Assembly: GCA_050303815.1 (NCBI GenBank)
Contig: JBNLCM010000126.1
Location: 1-64,000, forward strand
Direction: 5' to 3'
Source of the DNA: Cognatazoarcus sp050303815
GTDB lineage: Bacteria; Pseudomonadota; Gammaproteobacteria; Burkholderiales; Rhodocyclaceae
DNA: 64,000 nucleotides
Below are positions 16,559-24,787 of the stretch, piece by piece. The translations under genes and the position numbers were made by a program. The number at the start of each line of letters is the position of its first letter. Positions within the stretch are counted from its first letter, which is position 1. The notes beneath the pieces are model-generated. The model had not been told where the DNA came from, made no database searches, and saw only the letters and a list, made by a program, of their open reading frames with translations.

Positions 16559-17689
16559 ATGCAAAACAGATCTTCAGACAATCCGTTCGCCCAGTGGCGC
16601 CGCATGGTGGCGCCGATGCTCCTCGCAGCAATTGCGCTGATCTCCGGATGCGCCGAAATCAGGCCCCCGTCGGACGCCAGCCGGGCGCCGAAGGAATTGC
16701 TCTATCCCGCCCCGCCCGATCAACCGCGCTTCGTGTTCGAAAGGACGATCTTCTCCTCGGCGGACGTCCTCGCCGACTCGGAAGACGACCAGCTCCGTCG
16801 CATGTTGACCGGCGAGCTTCGGCACGGCACCGCCTTCGCAAAGCCATATGCGTCGGCCGTCCACCACGGCCGCCTGTTCGTCTCCGATACGGCAGACAGG
16901 GTGGTGAAGGTGTTCGATCTGCCCGAGCGGAAGTTCTTCTTGATCGGTGCCGAGGAGCCCGGCCAGTTGATCAAGCCGATCGGGCTCGACACCGACCAGA
17001 ACGGCAATCTGTACGTCGCCGACGCCACCGCCAAGGCGATCCAGATCTATGACCGCGACGGCCACCATCTGCGCAAGATCGGCGGCAAGGGCCTGTTCGA
17101 TCGCCTGGCCAGCGTCACCGTCGATCCCTCCGGCAGCCTCATCTACGTCGTCGACATCGGCGGCGTGCTGTCCGAAAACCACCGCGTGCGGGTCTTCGAC
17201 GCCGTCACCGGCGAGCATATCCGCGACATCGGCAAGCGCGGCAGCGGGCCCGGCGAATTCAACTTGCCGCGCGACCTCGCGATCGGCAAGGACGGGCACC
17301 TGTACGTGGTGGACGGGGGCAACTTCCGCGTCCAGATCTTCGATGCCAACGGCCAATACCTCGACTCTTTCGGCAAGGCGGGCCGCCAGTTGGGCAACTT
17401 CTCTCGGCCGAAGGAAATCGCGGCCGATCGAGAAGGCAACATCTACGTCGCCGACGCCGCCTTCGGCAATTTCCAGATCTTCAACCCTGAGGGCGACCTG
17501 CTGATGTTCGTCGGCCAGCGCTCCGAGACGCCGGGCCCCGGCCGCTACATGCTGCCGTCGGGTATCTCGGTGGATGCGGATGGACGCATCTACTTCGTCG
17601 ACCAGTGGTTCCGCAAGGTGGACGTGTTCAGACCGTATGCCCTTTCGGCCGACGGCGGCTTCGCTGCGCCGCCACCTGCCAAGAAGTGA
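16559..17689 (+). CDS. NHL-repeat beta-propeller lipoprotein
   Basis: 376-residue lipoprotein. The lipobox ISGCA follows a hydrophobic signal, and then come NHL-type repeats, each with a P-x-G/D-x-A-x-D core and an N-x-Y/I-V-A-D strand (GNLYVADATAK, GHLYVVDGGNF, GNIYVADAAF, GRIYFVDQWF), enough for a six-bladed propeller. The start at 16559 is preferred; an ATG at 16604 is a shorter alternative. NHL lipoproteins recur in porin-cytochrome clusters, possibly as scaffolds, and two more propellers lie at 25.8 and 26.7 kb. Confidence 0.85.
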   Translation: MQNRSSDNPFAQWRRMVAPMLLAAIALISGCAEIRPPSDASRAPKELLYPAPPDQPRFVFERTIFSSADVLADSEDDQLRRMLTGELRHGTAFAKPYASAVHHGRLFVSDTADRVVKVFDLPERKFFLIGAEEPGQLIKPIGLDTDQNGNLYVADATAKAIQIYDRDGHHLRKIGGKGLFDRLASVTVDPSGSLIYVVDIGGVLSENHRVRVFDAVTGEHIRDIGKRGSGPGEFNLPRDLAIGKDGHLYVVDGGNFRVQIFDANGQYLDSFGKAGRQLGNFSRPKEIAADREGNIYVADAAFGNFQIFNPEGDLLMFVGQRSETPGPGRYMLPSGISVDADGRIYFVDQWFRKVDVFRPYALSADGGFAAPPPAKK

Positions 17690-17839
17690 GCGCGACGGGG
17701 CGGGCGCTTCTCAAAGTCGATGAACTCTTTCAGAGTCGGGAATCGAAAAACGCCCCATGCCGCAATCCGGCTCCGGCTGGAAATTCGCAACAACTTGAAT
17801 TAAAAGATTTTTTTAAAGCCAATTCAGATCAACACCCCC

Positions 17840-17854
17840 TGGCACGCTGGTTGC
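17840..17854 (+). promoter_or_regulatory. Sigma54 (RpoN) promoter before tetraheme gene
   Basis: TGGCACGCTGGTTGC is a textbook -24/-12 element with correct 10-nt GG to GC spacing, in an AT-rich patch unlike the rest of the window. A start near 17867 gives a 73-nt leader to the ATG at 17940. Just upstream, TGAATT and AATTCA form an inverted repeat across the run AAAAGATTTTTTTAAA, a possible bending or activator-binding region. The NtrC-type activator at 43 kb is the likely cognate. Confidence 0.85.
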
Positions 17855-17939
17855 TTTATCTATAGCGACGCAGTTTCAAGTCTCCAGACACAGACTGGGT
17901 CAGAGCCAAGAACTTGAGGGTTACCAGGGGGTCTCAAAC

Positions 17940-18770
17940 ATGACTACACGTACAAACAAGGCACTCGTCCTGACCGCGCTCGCGCTGGCCTCGGGCGTTG
18001 CCATGGCTGGAATTTCGAACACCAAGCACAACCTCACGAACTCGGGCCCGGGCCCGAACCGTCTCGACGCCACGGCGACCAACACCCAGGAAATCTGCGT
18101 GTTCTGCCACACGCCGCACGGCTCCAACACCGGCGTGAGCGCACCGCTGTGGAACAAGAACCTGCCGGCCACCACCTACACGGTGTACAGCACGGCGAAC
18201 TCCTCCACCATCGACGGCAACACGCTGACCGTCGGCTCGGTGTCGGCCGCCTGTCTGTCTTGCCACGACGGCACGCAGGCCATGGATAACATGGTCAACC
18301 AGCCCGGCTCCGGCCTGACCAACACCACCCTGACGTTCAACTGGGATACCAGCCTGGGCGGTGTGTCAGACGGCATCATGACCGGTGTCGCGGCCCTGGG
18401 TGCCGACCTGACCAACGACCACCCGATCGGCATCGAATACTGCGGCGGCGGCCTCACCGGTAGCAGCGCGACCGTCAATGGCACCTGCAACGACGCCGAC
18501 TTCTTTGCGCCGGTTACCGACGTCATCAATGGCACGCAGGTGTTCTGGGTGAATACCACCGTCGGCGGCGACCCGGGTCGTCAGAAGACCGACATCATTC
18601 TCTACACGCGTGACTTCAGCGGCGTCGGCGGCGATGCGAATGCGCCGTCGGTCGAGTGCGCCTCGTGCCACGATCCCCACGTCGAGTCGAAGGACGCGGC
18701 CACCCAGGTCTCGTTCCTGCGCGTGAGCCAGGCTGGTTCGGGCGTCTGCCTGTCGTGCCACAACAAGTAA
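17940..18770 (+). CDS. Tetraheme c3-like cytochrome under sigma54 control
   Basis: 276-residue secreted cytochrome with signal peptide (cleavage near AMAGIS) and four motifs: CVFCH (with TPHG), CLSCH, CASCH (DPHV) and CLSCH near the C-terminus. Ser, Thr, Asn and Gly are enriched, as in extracellular or periplasmic multiheme proteins. It is flanked by a strong sigma54 promoter and a strong terminator, so it can be made alone in large amounts. The first 60 residues of the mature protein resemble those of the 11-heme protein (KHN, ICVFCHTPH, PLWN), which suggests shared ancestry. Confidence 0.9.
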   Translation: MTTRTNKALVLTALALASGVAMAGISNTKHNLTNSGPGPNRLDATATNTQEICVFCHTPHGSNTGVSAPLWNKNLPATTYTVYSTANSSTIDGNTLTVGSVSAACLSCHDGTQAMDNMVNQPGSGLTNTTLTFNWDTSLGGVSDGIMTGVAALGADLTNDHPIGIEYCGGGLTGSSATVNGTCNDADFFAPVTDVINGTQVFWVNTTVGGDPGRQKTDIILYTRDFSGVGGDANAPSVECASCHDPHVESKDAATQVSFLRVSQAGSGVCLSCHNK

Positions 18771-18798
18771 TCCAGTCCTAATCACTGGTATTGCAAGG

Positions 18799-18832
18799 GG
18801 GTCGGGCGCAAAATGCGCCCGACCCGTTTTTT
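18799..18832 (+). terminator. Strong intrinsic terminator
   Basis: Perfect 12-bp stem (GGGTCGGGCGCA / TGCGCCCGACCC) with an AAA loop, followed by G and six T. It separates the tetraheme gene from the PPIase gene and probably lets only part of the transcription continue. Confidence 0.92.
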
Positions 18833-18867
18833 CGCCTAGTTTTCGACCCCACACGCAAAGAGACCAG

Positions 18868-19878
18868 ATGATTCCACATCGCCTTGCCCTGATCGCCCTG
18901 TCCTCCGCTTGCCTGCTGGCGGCAGCGCCGCTCCCCGCCCAAAAGTCCGACGCGACGCATGCGGGCGCAGCGCAGGAGCCGTATTTCGCGCTGGTCGAGG
19001 GCGAAACGATTGGTGCAGCGCAGTACGTCGGCGCCCTCCGCGAGCAGATCCGGCAAAAGTTCTACCACGGCAAGCCGCCCGAGGCGGAGGTGAACGAGGT
19101 GCGCCGCGCGGTCGGAATGAAACTCATCAACGACGTACTGATGCGGAAGGAAGCGCAGAAGCTGGGCATCGAGCCGGATCACGACGAGGTCGCGAAGGAA
19201 ATCGAGAAATACGAGAAACGCTACAGTGACAGTCCGGTCTGGAAGGAGCGCCGCGAAGCCGTCCTGCCCGAGTTGAAGGCCAAGCTCGAGAGCGACAGCC
19301 TGCGCGATAGGATCGAGGCCCACGTCAAGGCGCTTCCCGAACCGACCGAGGCCGAGGCACACGCCTACTACGACGAGCATCCCGACAAGTTTACCGAGCC
19401 GGAGCAGGTTCGCCTCGGCATGATCCTGCTGAAGGTCGATCCGTCTTCGTCCACCGAAGTGTGGAAACTTGCCAAGGAAGAGGCGGCCAAGCTGGTCGAA
19501 CGCCTCGGCAAGGGGGAGAAGTTCGAGGAGCTGGCCCAACTTCATTCCGGCGACCCGTCGGCGGACGAAGGCGGCGACCTCGGCTACATCCACCGGGGCA
19601 TGGTACCGGAGGGGCTGCACCAGAAGATCGACACCCTTGCGCCCGGTGACATCTCCGAGCCGATCCGGATCCTTGAAGGCGTTGCGGTGTTCAAGCTGCT
19701 TGACCGGAAGAAGGCCGTGCACCACACCTTCGAGCGGGTGCGCGAGCGTGCCGGCGAACTGTTCGCCCGCGAGCGCGCCGACGAGGCGTGGACGAACTAT
19801 CAGGAGAACCTCAGCAAGCGCTACAAGGTACAGATCAATACCGAAGCCTTCCCGGTCTTCGCCGACACGGCGGGCTAA
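18868..19878 (+). CDS. Periplasmic PpiC/parvulin-type peptidyl-prolyl isomerase
   Basis: 336-residue secreted protein. It has a signal peptide (about 1-25), a helical SurA-like N-terminal region (residues 40-165), and a parvulin domain at about 175-285 with VRLGMILLKVD, HSGDPSADEGGDLGYIHRG and the GDISEPIRILEGVAVFKL end typical of PpiC. Such chaperones help fold outer-membrane barrels and secreted proteins. Here it directly precedes the large predicted beta-barrel (26-bp gap), so a dedicated barrel-folding role is a reasonable inference. Confidence 0.88.
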   Translation: MIPHRLALIALSSACLLAAAPLPAQKSDATHAGAAQEPYFALVEGETIGAAQYVGALREQIRQKFYHGKPPEAEVNEVRRAVGMKLINDVLMRKEAQKLGIEPDHDEVAKEIEKYEKRYSDSPVWKERREAVLPELKAKLESDSLRDRIEAHVKALPEPTEAEAHAYYDEHPDKFTEPEQVRLGMILLKVDPSSSTEVWKLAKEEAAKLVERLGKGEKFEELAQLHSGDPSADEGGDLGYIHRGMVPEGLHQKIDTLAPGDISEPIRILEGVAVFKLLDRKKAVHHTFERVRERAGELFARERADEAWTNYQENLSKRYKVQINTEAFPVFADTAG

Positions 19879-19904
19879 GCCGGCCAGGCGGGCGATCGCA
19901 GACC

Positions 19905-22112
19905 GTGGCCGTTCAGGCGCAACAACAAGCCAGCCACAGGAATTTCGTCCTGGCTCCGAGCCGCATTCTTGGCGGAGTCGTGCTCGGTACCAGCCTGAGC
20001 ATTCCCGCCTTTGCGCTCGAGCACCCACATGCGGACGCGACACCGGCCGTCGTCCTTCGGCTGACCCCGAATCTGGGATCGCCTGCGCCGGGCCTTCCCT
20101 CGCCCTTGCACTCGGACACGGTACGAACCCAGGCGCTGAGCTCACCGCCTACTGCCAAAGCCGCCCCCGGCCCGTTCGGCTTGCACTGGGCAACAGCGGT
20201 CGCCGTGGCCCAGGTCGGCGAGCAGCCGTCCGGAGCAACGCCCGCCGAGGCCGACAGCAGTCGCGCCGACGATCCGGATGTCGAAAAAGAACCCGAGGTC
20301 GTCGTCGAAGTCAGTGAATCACCTCCGCCACCGGCCGCGGCCCCCGGCTCGCCGGAACCCGAAGACAGCGCTCCGCAGGAGAAGCGCTATGGGATGGCAC
20401 CGATCCGCTGGGGTGGCGAAATCGGTTACTCGCGCCGCAAGCAGCGCCCGGAAGACCGTGCGGCGGTCACGACCAACGTCTACGATCTGAGCCTCCAGGC
20501 GGCGAGCTACATCCTCCAGCCGTGGATCGCACAGATAAACGGACGAATCACGCTGGCGCTGGTCGGTTCCGAAACCGAGGCCGAGAGCGGCGGCAAGCGA
20601 ACTACGGACTCCACCGCGGTTTCCGGCGCGTTGGGCGCCAGCATCTTCCCGCTCAGTCGTTTTCCTCTGCTGCTGACCTTCTCGGTATCGGACAGTCGCT
20701 CGGAATCCACCTTCATCACCAAGACGCGCAGGTCATACCGATTCTCGGCCGTACAGCAGTATCGTCCGGTGCGCGGCCGATGGAGCGCCACCGGCAGCTA
20801 CGACTGGGACAGGGTGGACACCGACGACGGCGGAACGGACACGATCCATCGGCTGGGCGGCAGCTACCGCTGGAGCGACGACAAGCAACAGGTCGATATC
20901 CAGAGCACATTCAGTCAGAACGAGCGGGAAGATTCGTTTTCGTCGCAGAGCTTCGTCGCAAACGGCAATCACAGCATCCGGCCGAGCGACCAAGTCTCGA
21001 TCAATTCGACCGCTACGATGCTGTACGACAAGCGGGGCGACAGCAACGCCTCGAGCAGCGAACTGCGTTCCTTGCAGATCTTCAGCGCCGCCAACTGGGT
21101 TCCGCTCGAATCGCCCTGGAGCGCGACCGCCTCCGCGCGCTACGCGCACACCGATTCGGGCAGCGGATCCACCGGCAGCGATGCGGTGGCACTGAACACG
21201 GCGGCCCGCTATCGTTTCAGCCGCAACCTGAGCGGCGCCATCGGCTTGTCAGCGGCGTCGACCCGATCGGGCGGCGCGCAGCGGACGGTGACGGCCCAGA
21301 CGGCCAGCCTCTCCTATTCCGGCGACCCTCTCAAGCTCGGGAATTTTTCCTACAACTGGGGAACGGGCGCCGCGGTCAGCAACTCGATCAGCGACGAAAA
21401 CAGCGGCCGCAGTTTCTCGACCAACGCGTCCCACTCGCTCAACCGCCTCTGGCTACCCTCGCCGACCACGTCGATCGGGGCGACGGCCGCCCAGGCCGTC
21501 AGCTACAACCGTTCGACGGGCTTCGACAGCCTCCATACCACCAGCGTCTCGAATTCGGCATCGCTGACGCTGCGAGCCACTCCGAACAATTCGAGTACCG
21601 GGACTTTCGGCCTCACCTACTCGGACAGCCGCAGCATCGGCGACCGGCAATCGCATTTCCGCATGCTCGATGCCCAGCTGACTGGTTACTGGAACATATC
21701 CCGGCGCTCGCAGTTGAGCGGAAACCTCAGCTACCAGAAGTCCTGGCGCGACGAAACGCTGGAGCCGCTGCCGCAGGAAGAGGACCCGTTCGCGACCGAG
21801 GAAGACAGTCGCAACCAGGATACCTCGCTGAATGGCTCGCTGACCTACTATCACGACCGCCCCTTCTCGGTGCGCGGCCTGCGCTATTCGCTGCGCTACC
21901 TCGCCAGTACCTCGAACAGCCGGAACGACCGCGAATTCGGCGTCATCGGTGCGACACCGGAGGACGAGCAGACCACCCAGCAGCTCGAGCAGAATCTCGA
22001 CTACGGCATCGGCAGGCTGCACACACGTCTGAGGCTCACCGTGGCGGAGGTAGATGGCAGGAAAAATGCAGTGCTCTATTTTCGCGTAAGCAGAAGTTTC
22101 GGAGGCTTCTAG
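19905..22112 (+). CDS. Large outer-membrane beta-barrel protein, predicted conduit porin
   Basis: 735 residues from a GTG at 19905. A signal sequence (about 1-33) is followed by a Pro/Ala/Glu-rich linker and then, from about residue 160, a long series of alternating amphipathic strands with Y/W girdles (for example GEIGYSRRK, RYSLRYLAS, LDYGIGRLHTRLRLTV). It ends in Phe (SRSFGGF), the classic outer-membrane C-terminal signal. No heme motif is present. I do not see the N-terminal CXXC of MtrB, so family membership is open, but size, context among multiheme cytochromes and the upstream PPIase make it the best candidate for the porin sheath of a porin-cytochrome conduit. Confidence 0.75.
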   Translation: MAVQAQQQASHRNFVLAPSRILGGVVLGTSLSIPAFALEHPHADATPAVVLRLTPNLGSPAPGLPSPLHSDTVRTQALSSPPTAKAAPGPFGLHWATAVAVAQVGEQPSGATPAEADSSRADDPDVEKEPEVVVEVSESPPPPAAAPGSPEPEDSAPQEKRYGMAPIRWGGEIGYSRRKQRPEDRAAVTTNVYDLSLQAASYILQPWIAQINGRITLALVGSETEAESGGKRTTDSTAVSGALGASIFPLSRFPLLLTFSVSDSRSESTFITKTRRSYRFSAVQQYRPVRGRWSATGSYDWDRVDTDDGGTDTIHRLGGSYRWSDDKQQVDIQSTFSQNEREDSFSSQSFVANGNHSIRPSDQVSINSTATMLYDKRGDSNASSSELRSLQIFSAANWVPLESPWSATASARYAHTDSGSGSTGSDAVALNTAARYRFSRNLSGAIGLSAASTRSGGAQRTVTAQTASLSYSGDPLKLGNFSYNWGTGAAVSNSISDENSGRSFSTNASHSLNRLWLPSPTTSIGATAAQAVSYNRSTGFDSLHTTSVSNSASLTLRATPNNSSTGTFGLTYSDSRSIGDRQSHFRMLDAQLTGYWNISRRSQLSGNLSYQKSWRDETLEPLPQEEDPFATEEDSRNQDTSLNGSLTYYHDRPFSVRGLRYSLRYLASTSNSRNDREFGVIGATPEDEQTTQQLEQNLDYGIGRLHTRLRLTVAEVDGRKNAVLYFRVSRSFGGF

Positions 22113-22157
22113 GCTCCGACCGCAAACAGTTTCCTACCTGAAATGAGGCATGTACCT

Positions 22158-22589
22158 ATGAGATTACGACACCTTGCCGCACGGTGGCGCAGTGCGCTCA
22201 TCGGAGCGCTGCTCGTAGTCGCCAGTGTCGGCGGCTTGGGCACCTCCGGCGAAGCTCGCGCGGAATACGCCGACGTGGTCATCAATAACTATTCGGACGC
22301 GGCAGGCATGCGTCCGGTCATCTTCCCCCACTGGTTCCATCGCATTCGTTTCCGTTGCAAGGTCTGCCACGCCGACCTGGGTTTCCAGTTCAAGGCCGGC
22401 GGCAACCAGATCAACATGGTCAAGATCATCGACGGGCAGTTCTGTGGCGCCTGCCATAACGGCGACATCGCCTGGTCGGTGGAGAACTGCAACCTCTGTC
22501 ATTCCGCCAAGCCGGGCACGCCGACCCAGGTGCATGAGAGCACGATACAGAAGCTCGCAATCCAGCCGAAGGCGGGAGGTCAACAATGA
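22158..22589 (+). CDS. Triheme c7-type cytochrome, family A
   Basis: 143-residue periplasmic protein with signal peptide and three heme motifs, CKVCH, CGACH and CNLCH. The mature start EYADVV and the block FPHWFHRIRFRC are shared almost unchanged with the 25.4-kb gene, defining a family. The ATG at 22158 has AGG at suitable distance; an in-frame ATG at 22143 lacks one. The stop overlaps the next gene (ATGATGA), coupling it to the family B cytochrome. Compact triheme domains like this act as periplasmic electron wires in metal reducers. Confidence 0.87.
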   Translation: MRLRHLAARWRSALIGALLVVASVGGLGTSGEARAEYADVVINNYSDAAGMRPVIFPHWFHRIRFRCKVCHADLGFQFKAGGNQINMVKIIDGQFCGACHNGDIAWSVENCNLCHSAKPGTPTQVHESTIQKLAIQPKAGGQQ

Positions 22590-23515
22590 TGAACCTTCGA
22601 TTCCCCCTCGGTTGCGCCGTCGCGTTGTCGGTGTTGTTTTCCGCCCCGGTCCATGCCCAGAACGAGAAGGGCAAGGCCGTGTATGAAAAGGTCTGCGTCG
22701 CCTGCCATTCGGCCGGTATCGCCGGCGCGCCGAAGTTAGGAAATGCGCAGGACTGGGCGCCCCGCATCAAGGCCGGCATCGACTCGCTCTACCAGTCGGC
22801 GCTGAAGGGCAAGGCGCCCGCCATGCCCGCCAAGGGTGGAGCGACCGACACGGCCGACGACGACATCAAGGCCGCCGTCGACTACATGGTGGCCGCCGCA
22901 AAGAATGGCGGCAGCACGCCTGCCGCCGCGCCGGCGGCCACGGCCGCTCCCGCCGCCGCGCCCGCTGCGAAGGCCCCGGCCGAGCCGCCGAAGCCGCGCC
23001 CCGCCGCGCTGAGCTTCAATCGACTGCTGAAACCGGCGTCCAAGCGCAATCCGCCGCCGCCCGAGGACGGCATCCACGATCCTGACAACGACGGCACGCA
23101 TGCGCTGCAGCCGCCGCTGCAGGTCTTCGAGTCGCTGCCCCGCAGCAATGCCGGCAACCGTGTCAATTGGGTCAAAGCACTCGACAACAACCTGATCGCG
23201 CCCCGTTGGGACCGTACCGACCCGACGGCGGCACCGGTCGTGATGGACCTGAACATCGTTCGAGAAGTGAAAGGGTCGATGCCCGACGTGGTCTACCCGC
23301 ACAAGCAACACACTGCGTGGCTGGACTGCTCTAACTGCCACCCGCAGATCTTCATCCCGCAGAAGGGCGCCAACCAGATCAGCATGGCGGCCATCCTGCT
23401 GGGACAGAAGTGCGGCGTGTGCCACGGCAAGGTCGCCTTCCCGGTATCGGAATGCCGCATCTGCCATTCGAAGAAGAAGGACGTGATGCCGGTCAAGAAC
23501 GCCCAGGCCAAGTGA
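22586..23515 (+). CDS. Fused cytochrome c5 plus triheme c7 protein (family B)
   Basis: 309-residue secreted tetraheme protein made of two units. Residues about 25-105 are a cytochrome c5-like domain (CVACH, GIAGAPKL, PAMPAKGG). An Ala/Pro linker (about 110-145) leads to a triheme domain (CSNCH, CGVCH, CRICH) with the family B block GNRVNWVKALDNNLIAPRW. The c5 half closely parallels the 6.9-kb lipoprotein; the triheme half parallels the 24.8- and 48.6-kb proteins. The fusion probably joins a mobile electron-entry domain to the wire domain. It ends the PPIase transcription unit just before a terminator. Confidence 0.87.
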   Translation: MMNLRFPLGCAVALSVLFSAPVHAQNEKGKAVYEKVCVACHSAGIAGAPKLGNAQDWAPRIKAGIDSLYQSALKGKAPAMPAKGGATDTADDDIKAAVDYMVAAAKNGGSTPAAAPAATAAPAAAPAAKAPAEPPKPRPAALSFNRLLKPASKRNPPPPEDGIHDPDNDGTHALQPPLQVFESLPRSNAGNRVNWVKALDNNLIAPRWDRTDPTAAPVVMDLNIVREVKGSMPDVVYPHKQHTAWLDCSNCHPQIFIPQKGANQISMAAILLGQKCGVCHGKVAFPVSECRICHSKKKDVMPVKNAQAK

Positions 23516-23547
23516 GCCTGCGCCACGGCGAGCGCAAGCGCAATAGC

Positions 23548-23577
23548 CCCGGCGGCCCCGGCCGCCGGGCTTTTTTT
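23548..23577 (+). terminator. Intrinsic terminator after the fused cytochrome
   Basis: GC-rich stem (CCCGGCGGCC / GGCCGCCGGG) with 2-nt loop, followed by C and seven T. It closes the 18.9-23.5-kb unit. Confidence 0.88.
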
Positions 23578-23736
23578 CTCGCCCGGACGAGGCACCCCGA
23601 ACTGCCGGGCACGACGAACGCCACACATTCGGCTACACCCGGCGCGCGCTCGACGGGCCTCAGAAGGTAAAATATCGCTTCGGACGGTTCGGCCCCAGCG
23701 CTGCGAATCGGCGGCGGCACGGTCGACGTGCCACAT

Positions 23737-23764
23737 TGAAACCAAGACGCTGAAACCAAGATGC
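23737..23764 (+). repeat. 14-bp tandem repeat in a 348-bp intergenic region
   Basis: TGAAACCAAGACGC followed directly by TGAAACCAAGATGC, one mismatch, about 100 bp before the 23.86-kb gene. Apart from this, the terminator and a weak TAAAAT -10-like hexamer at 23668, I see nothing in the 23516-23863 gap. A regulator-binding direct repeat is possible. Confidence 0.5.
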
Positions 23765-23863
23765 ACGGCACGGATCAAACCGGAGCCGACTGCGTCGGGC
23801 ACTCGTCGGCGCGTCGCCCCCAAGACCGGTGCGCGACGGACGGCTCCATGGAGGATCGCTGGA

Positions 23864-24769
23864 ATGTCAGTCAAGTTCGCCACCCGCGTGGGCGTTGTCG
23901 CGCTGGCACTGCTCGGTTGCGTGCCCCCGGTCGCCGCGGCAGACACGGCCGCAAGCCGGATGCAGGCGCAGGCAATCGACGTCAGCCAGCTCGAGAAGCG
24001 CTTCGCATCCGTCGGTACCCTGCTCACCAAGTCATCGGCCGCCAAGCAGATCGAGGCCAGCGGCGAACCCGAGTCGATGCGGCGCCACGCGGAAGCCAAG
24101 CAACTCTACCAGCAGGCGCAGGAAGCTTTTTCGGCCGGCGACCTCGAGAGTGCCTCGCGGCTGCTGTCGGAAGCGAGCGTGACGATGTTTTCAGCGGTCA
24201 GGACTGCCGCGCCCGAGCGCATCAGTTCGCAAAAGGCCCAGGCCGATTTCAACAACAAGCTCGAAAGCGTAAAGGCCCTGCTGGCCGCCCAGAAACGGAT
24301 CAGCGAAGAAAAATCCAACGTCAAGGGCGCGGCGGACAGTGCGCGGCAGATCGAGGAATTGCTGGCCGAAGCGCAGCAGAAGGCGCAGGCCAATCAGCTT
24401 ACGGAAGCCCGTGCGACGCTCGAGCGTGCCTACCTGATGGCGAAAGCTTCGATCAGCTCGATGCGGACCGGCGACACGCTGGTCAGGTCGCTCAATTTTG
24501 CCAGCAAGGAAGAGGAATACCACTACGAGCTCGACCGCAACGACACGCACCAGATGTTGATCAAGGTGCTGGTCGAGGAGCGCCGGCAGGCCAATCCGTC
24601 GATGGACGAACGGATGAAGGCGTTTCTGGAGCGGGCGGGCCAGTTACGCGGACAGGCTGAATCCAGCGCCTCGCGCGGTGACTATGGCGGCGCCATCGAG
24701 TTGCTCGAAACCTCGACCGCCGAGCTCGTCAAAGCGATTCGCAACGCCGGAATCTACATTCCGGGCTGA
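23864..24769 (+). CDS. Secreted coiled-coil/TPR-like protein of unknown function
   Basis: 301-residue protein with signal peptide (cleavage near VAAADT) and an almost all-helical body: heptad-like stretches at about 95-165 and two segments resembling TPR helices (LYQQAQEAFSAGDLESASRLL and ARATLERAYLMAKAS, each shown in part). It has no cysteine pairs or heme motif in the mature protein. It is the first gene of the unit that leads into two triheme cytochromes, two propellers and the 11-heme protein. An assembly or scaffold role is plausible; I do not recognise the family. Confidence 0.65.
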   Translation: MSVKFATRVGVVALALLGCVPPVAAADTAASRMQAQAIDVSQLEKRFASVGTLLTKSSAAKQIEASGEPESMRRHAEAKQLYQQAQEAFSAGDLESASRLLSEASVTMFSAVRTAAPERISSQKAQADFNNKLESVKALLAAQKRISEEKSNVKGAADSARQIEELLAEAQQKAQANQLTEARATLERAYLMAKASISSMRTGDTLVRSLNFASKEEEYHYELDRNDTHQMLIKVLVEERRQANPSMDERMKAFLERAGQLRGQAESSASRGDYGGAIELLETSTAELVKAIRNAGIYIPG

Positions 24770-24787
24770 CAGGAGGCCGCCGTCTTA

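Noticed and set aside
23890..23920. Sigma54-like string TGGCAC...TTGC inside the 23.9-kb gene
   Set aside because: GG to GC spacing is 12 instead of 10 nt and it lies within coding sequence.
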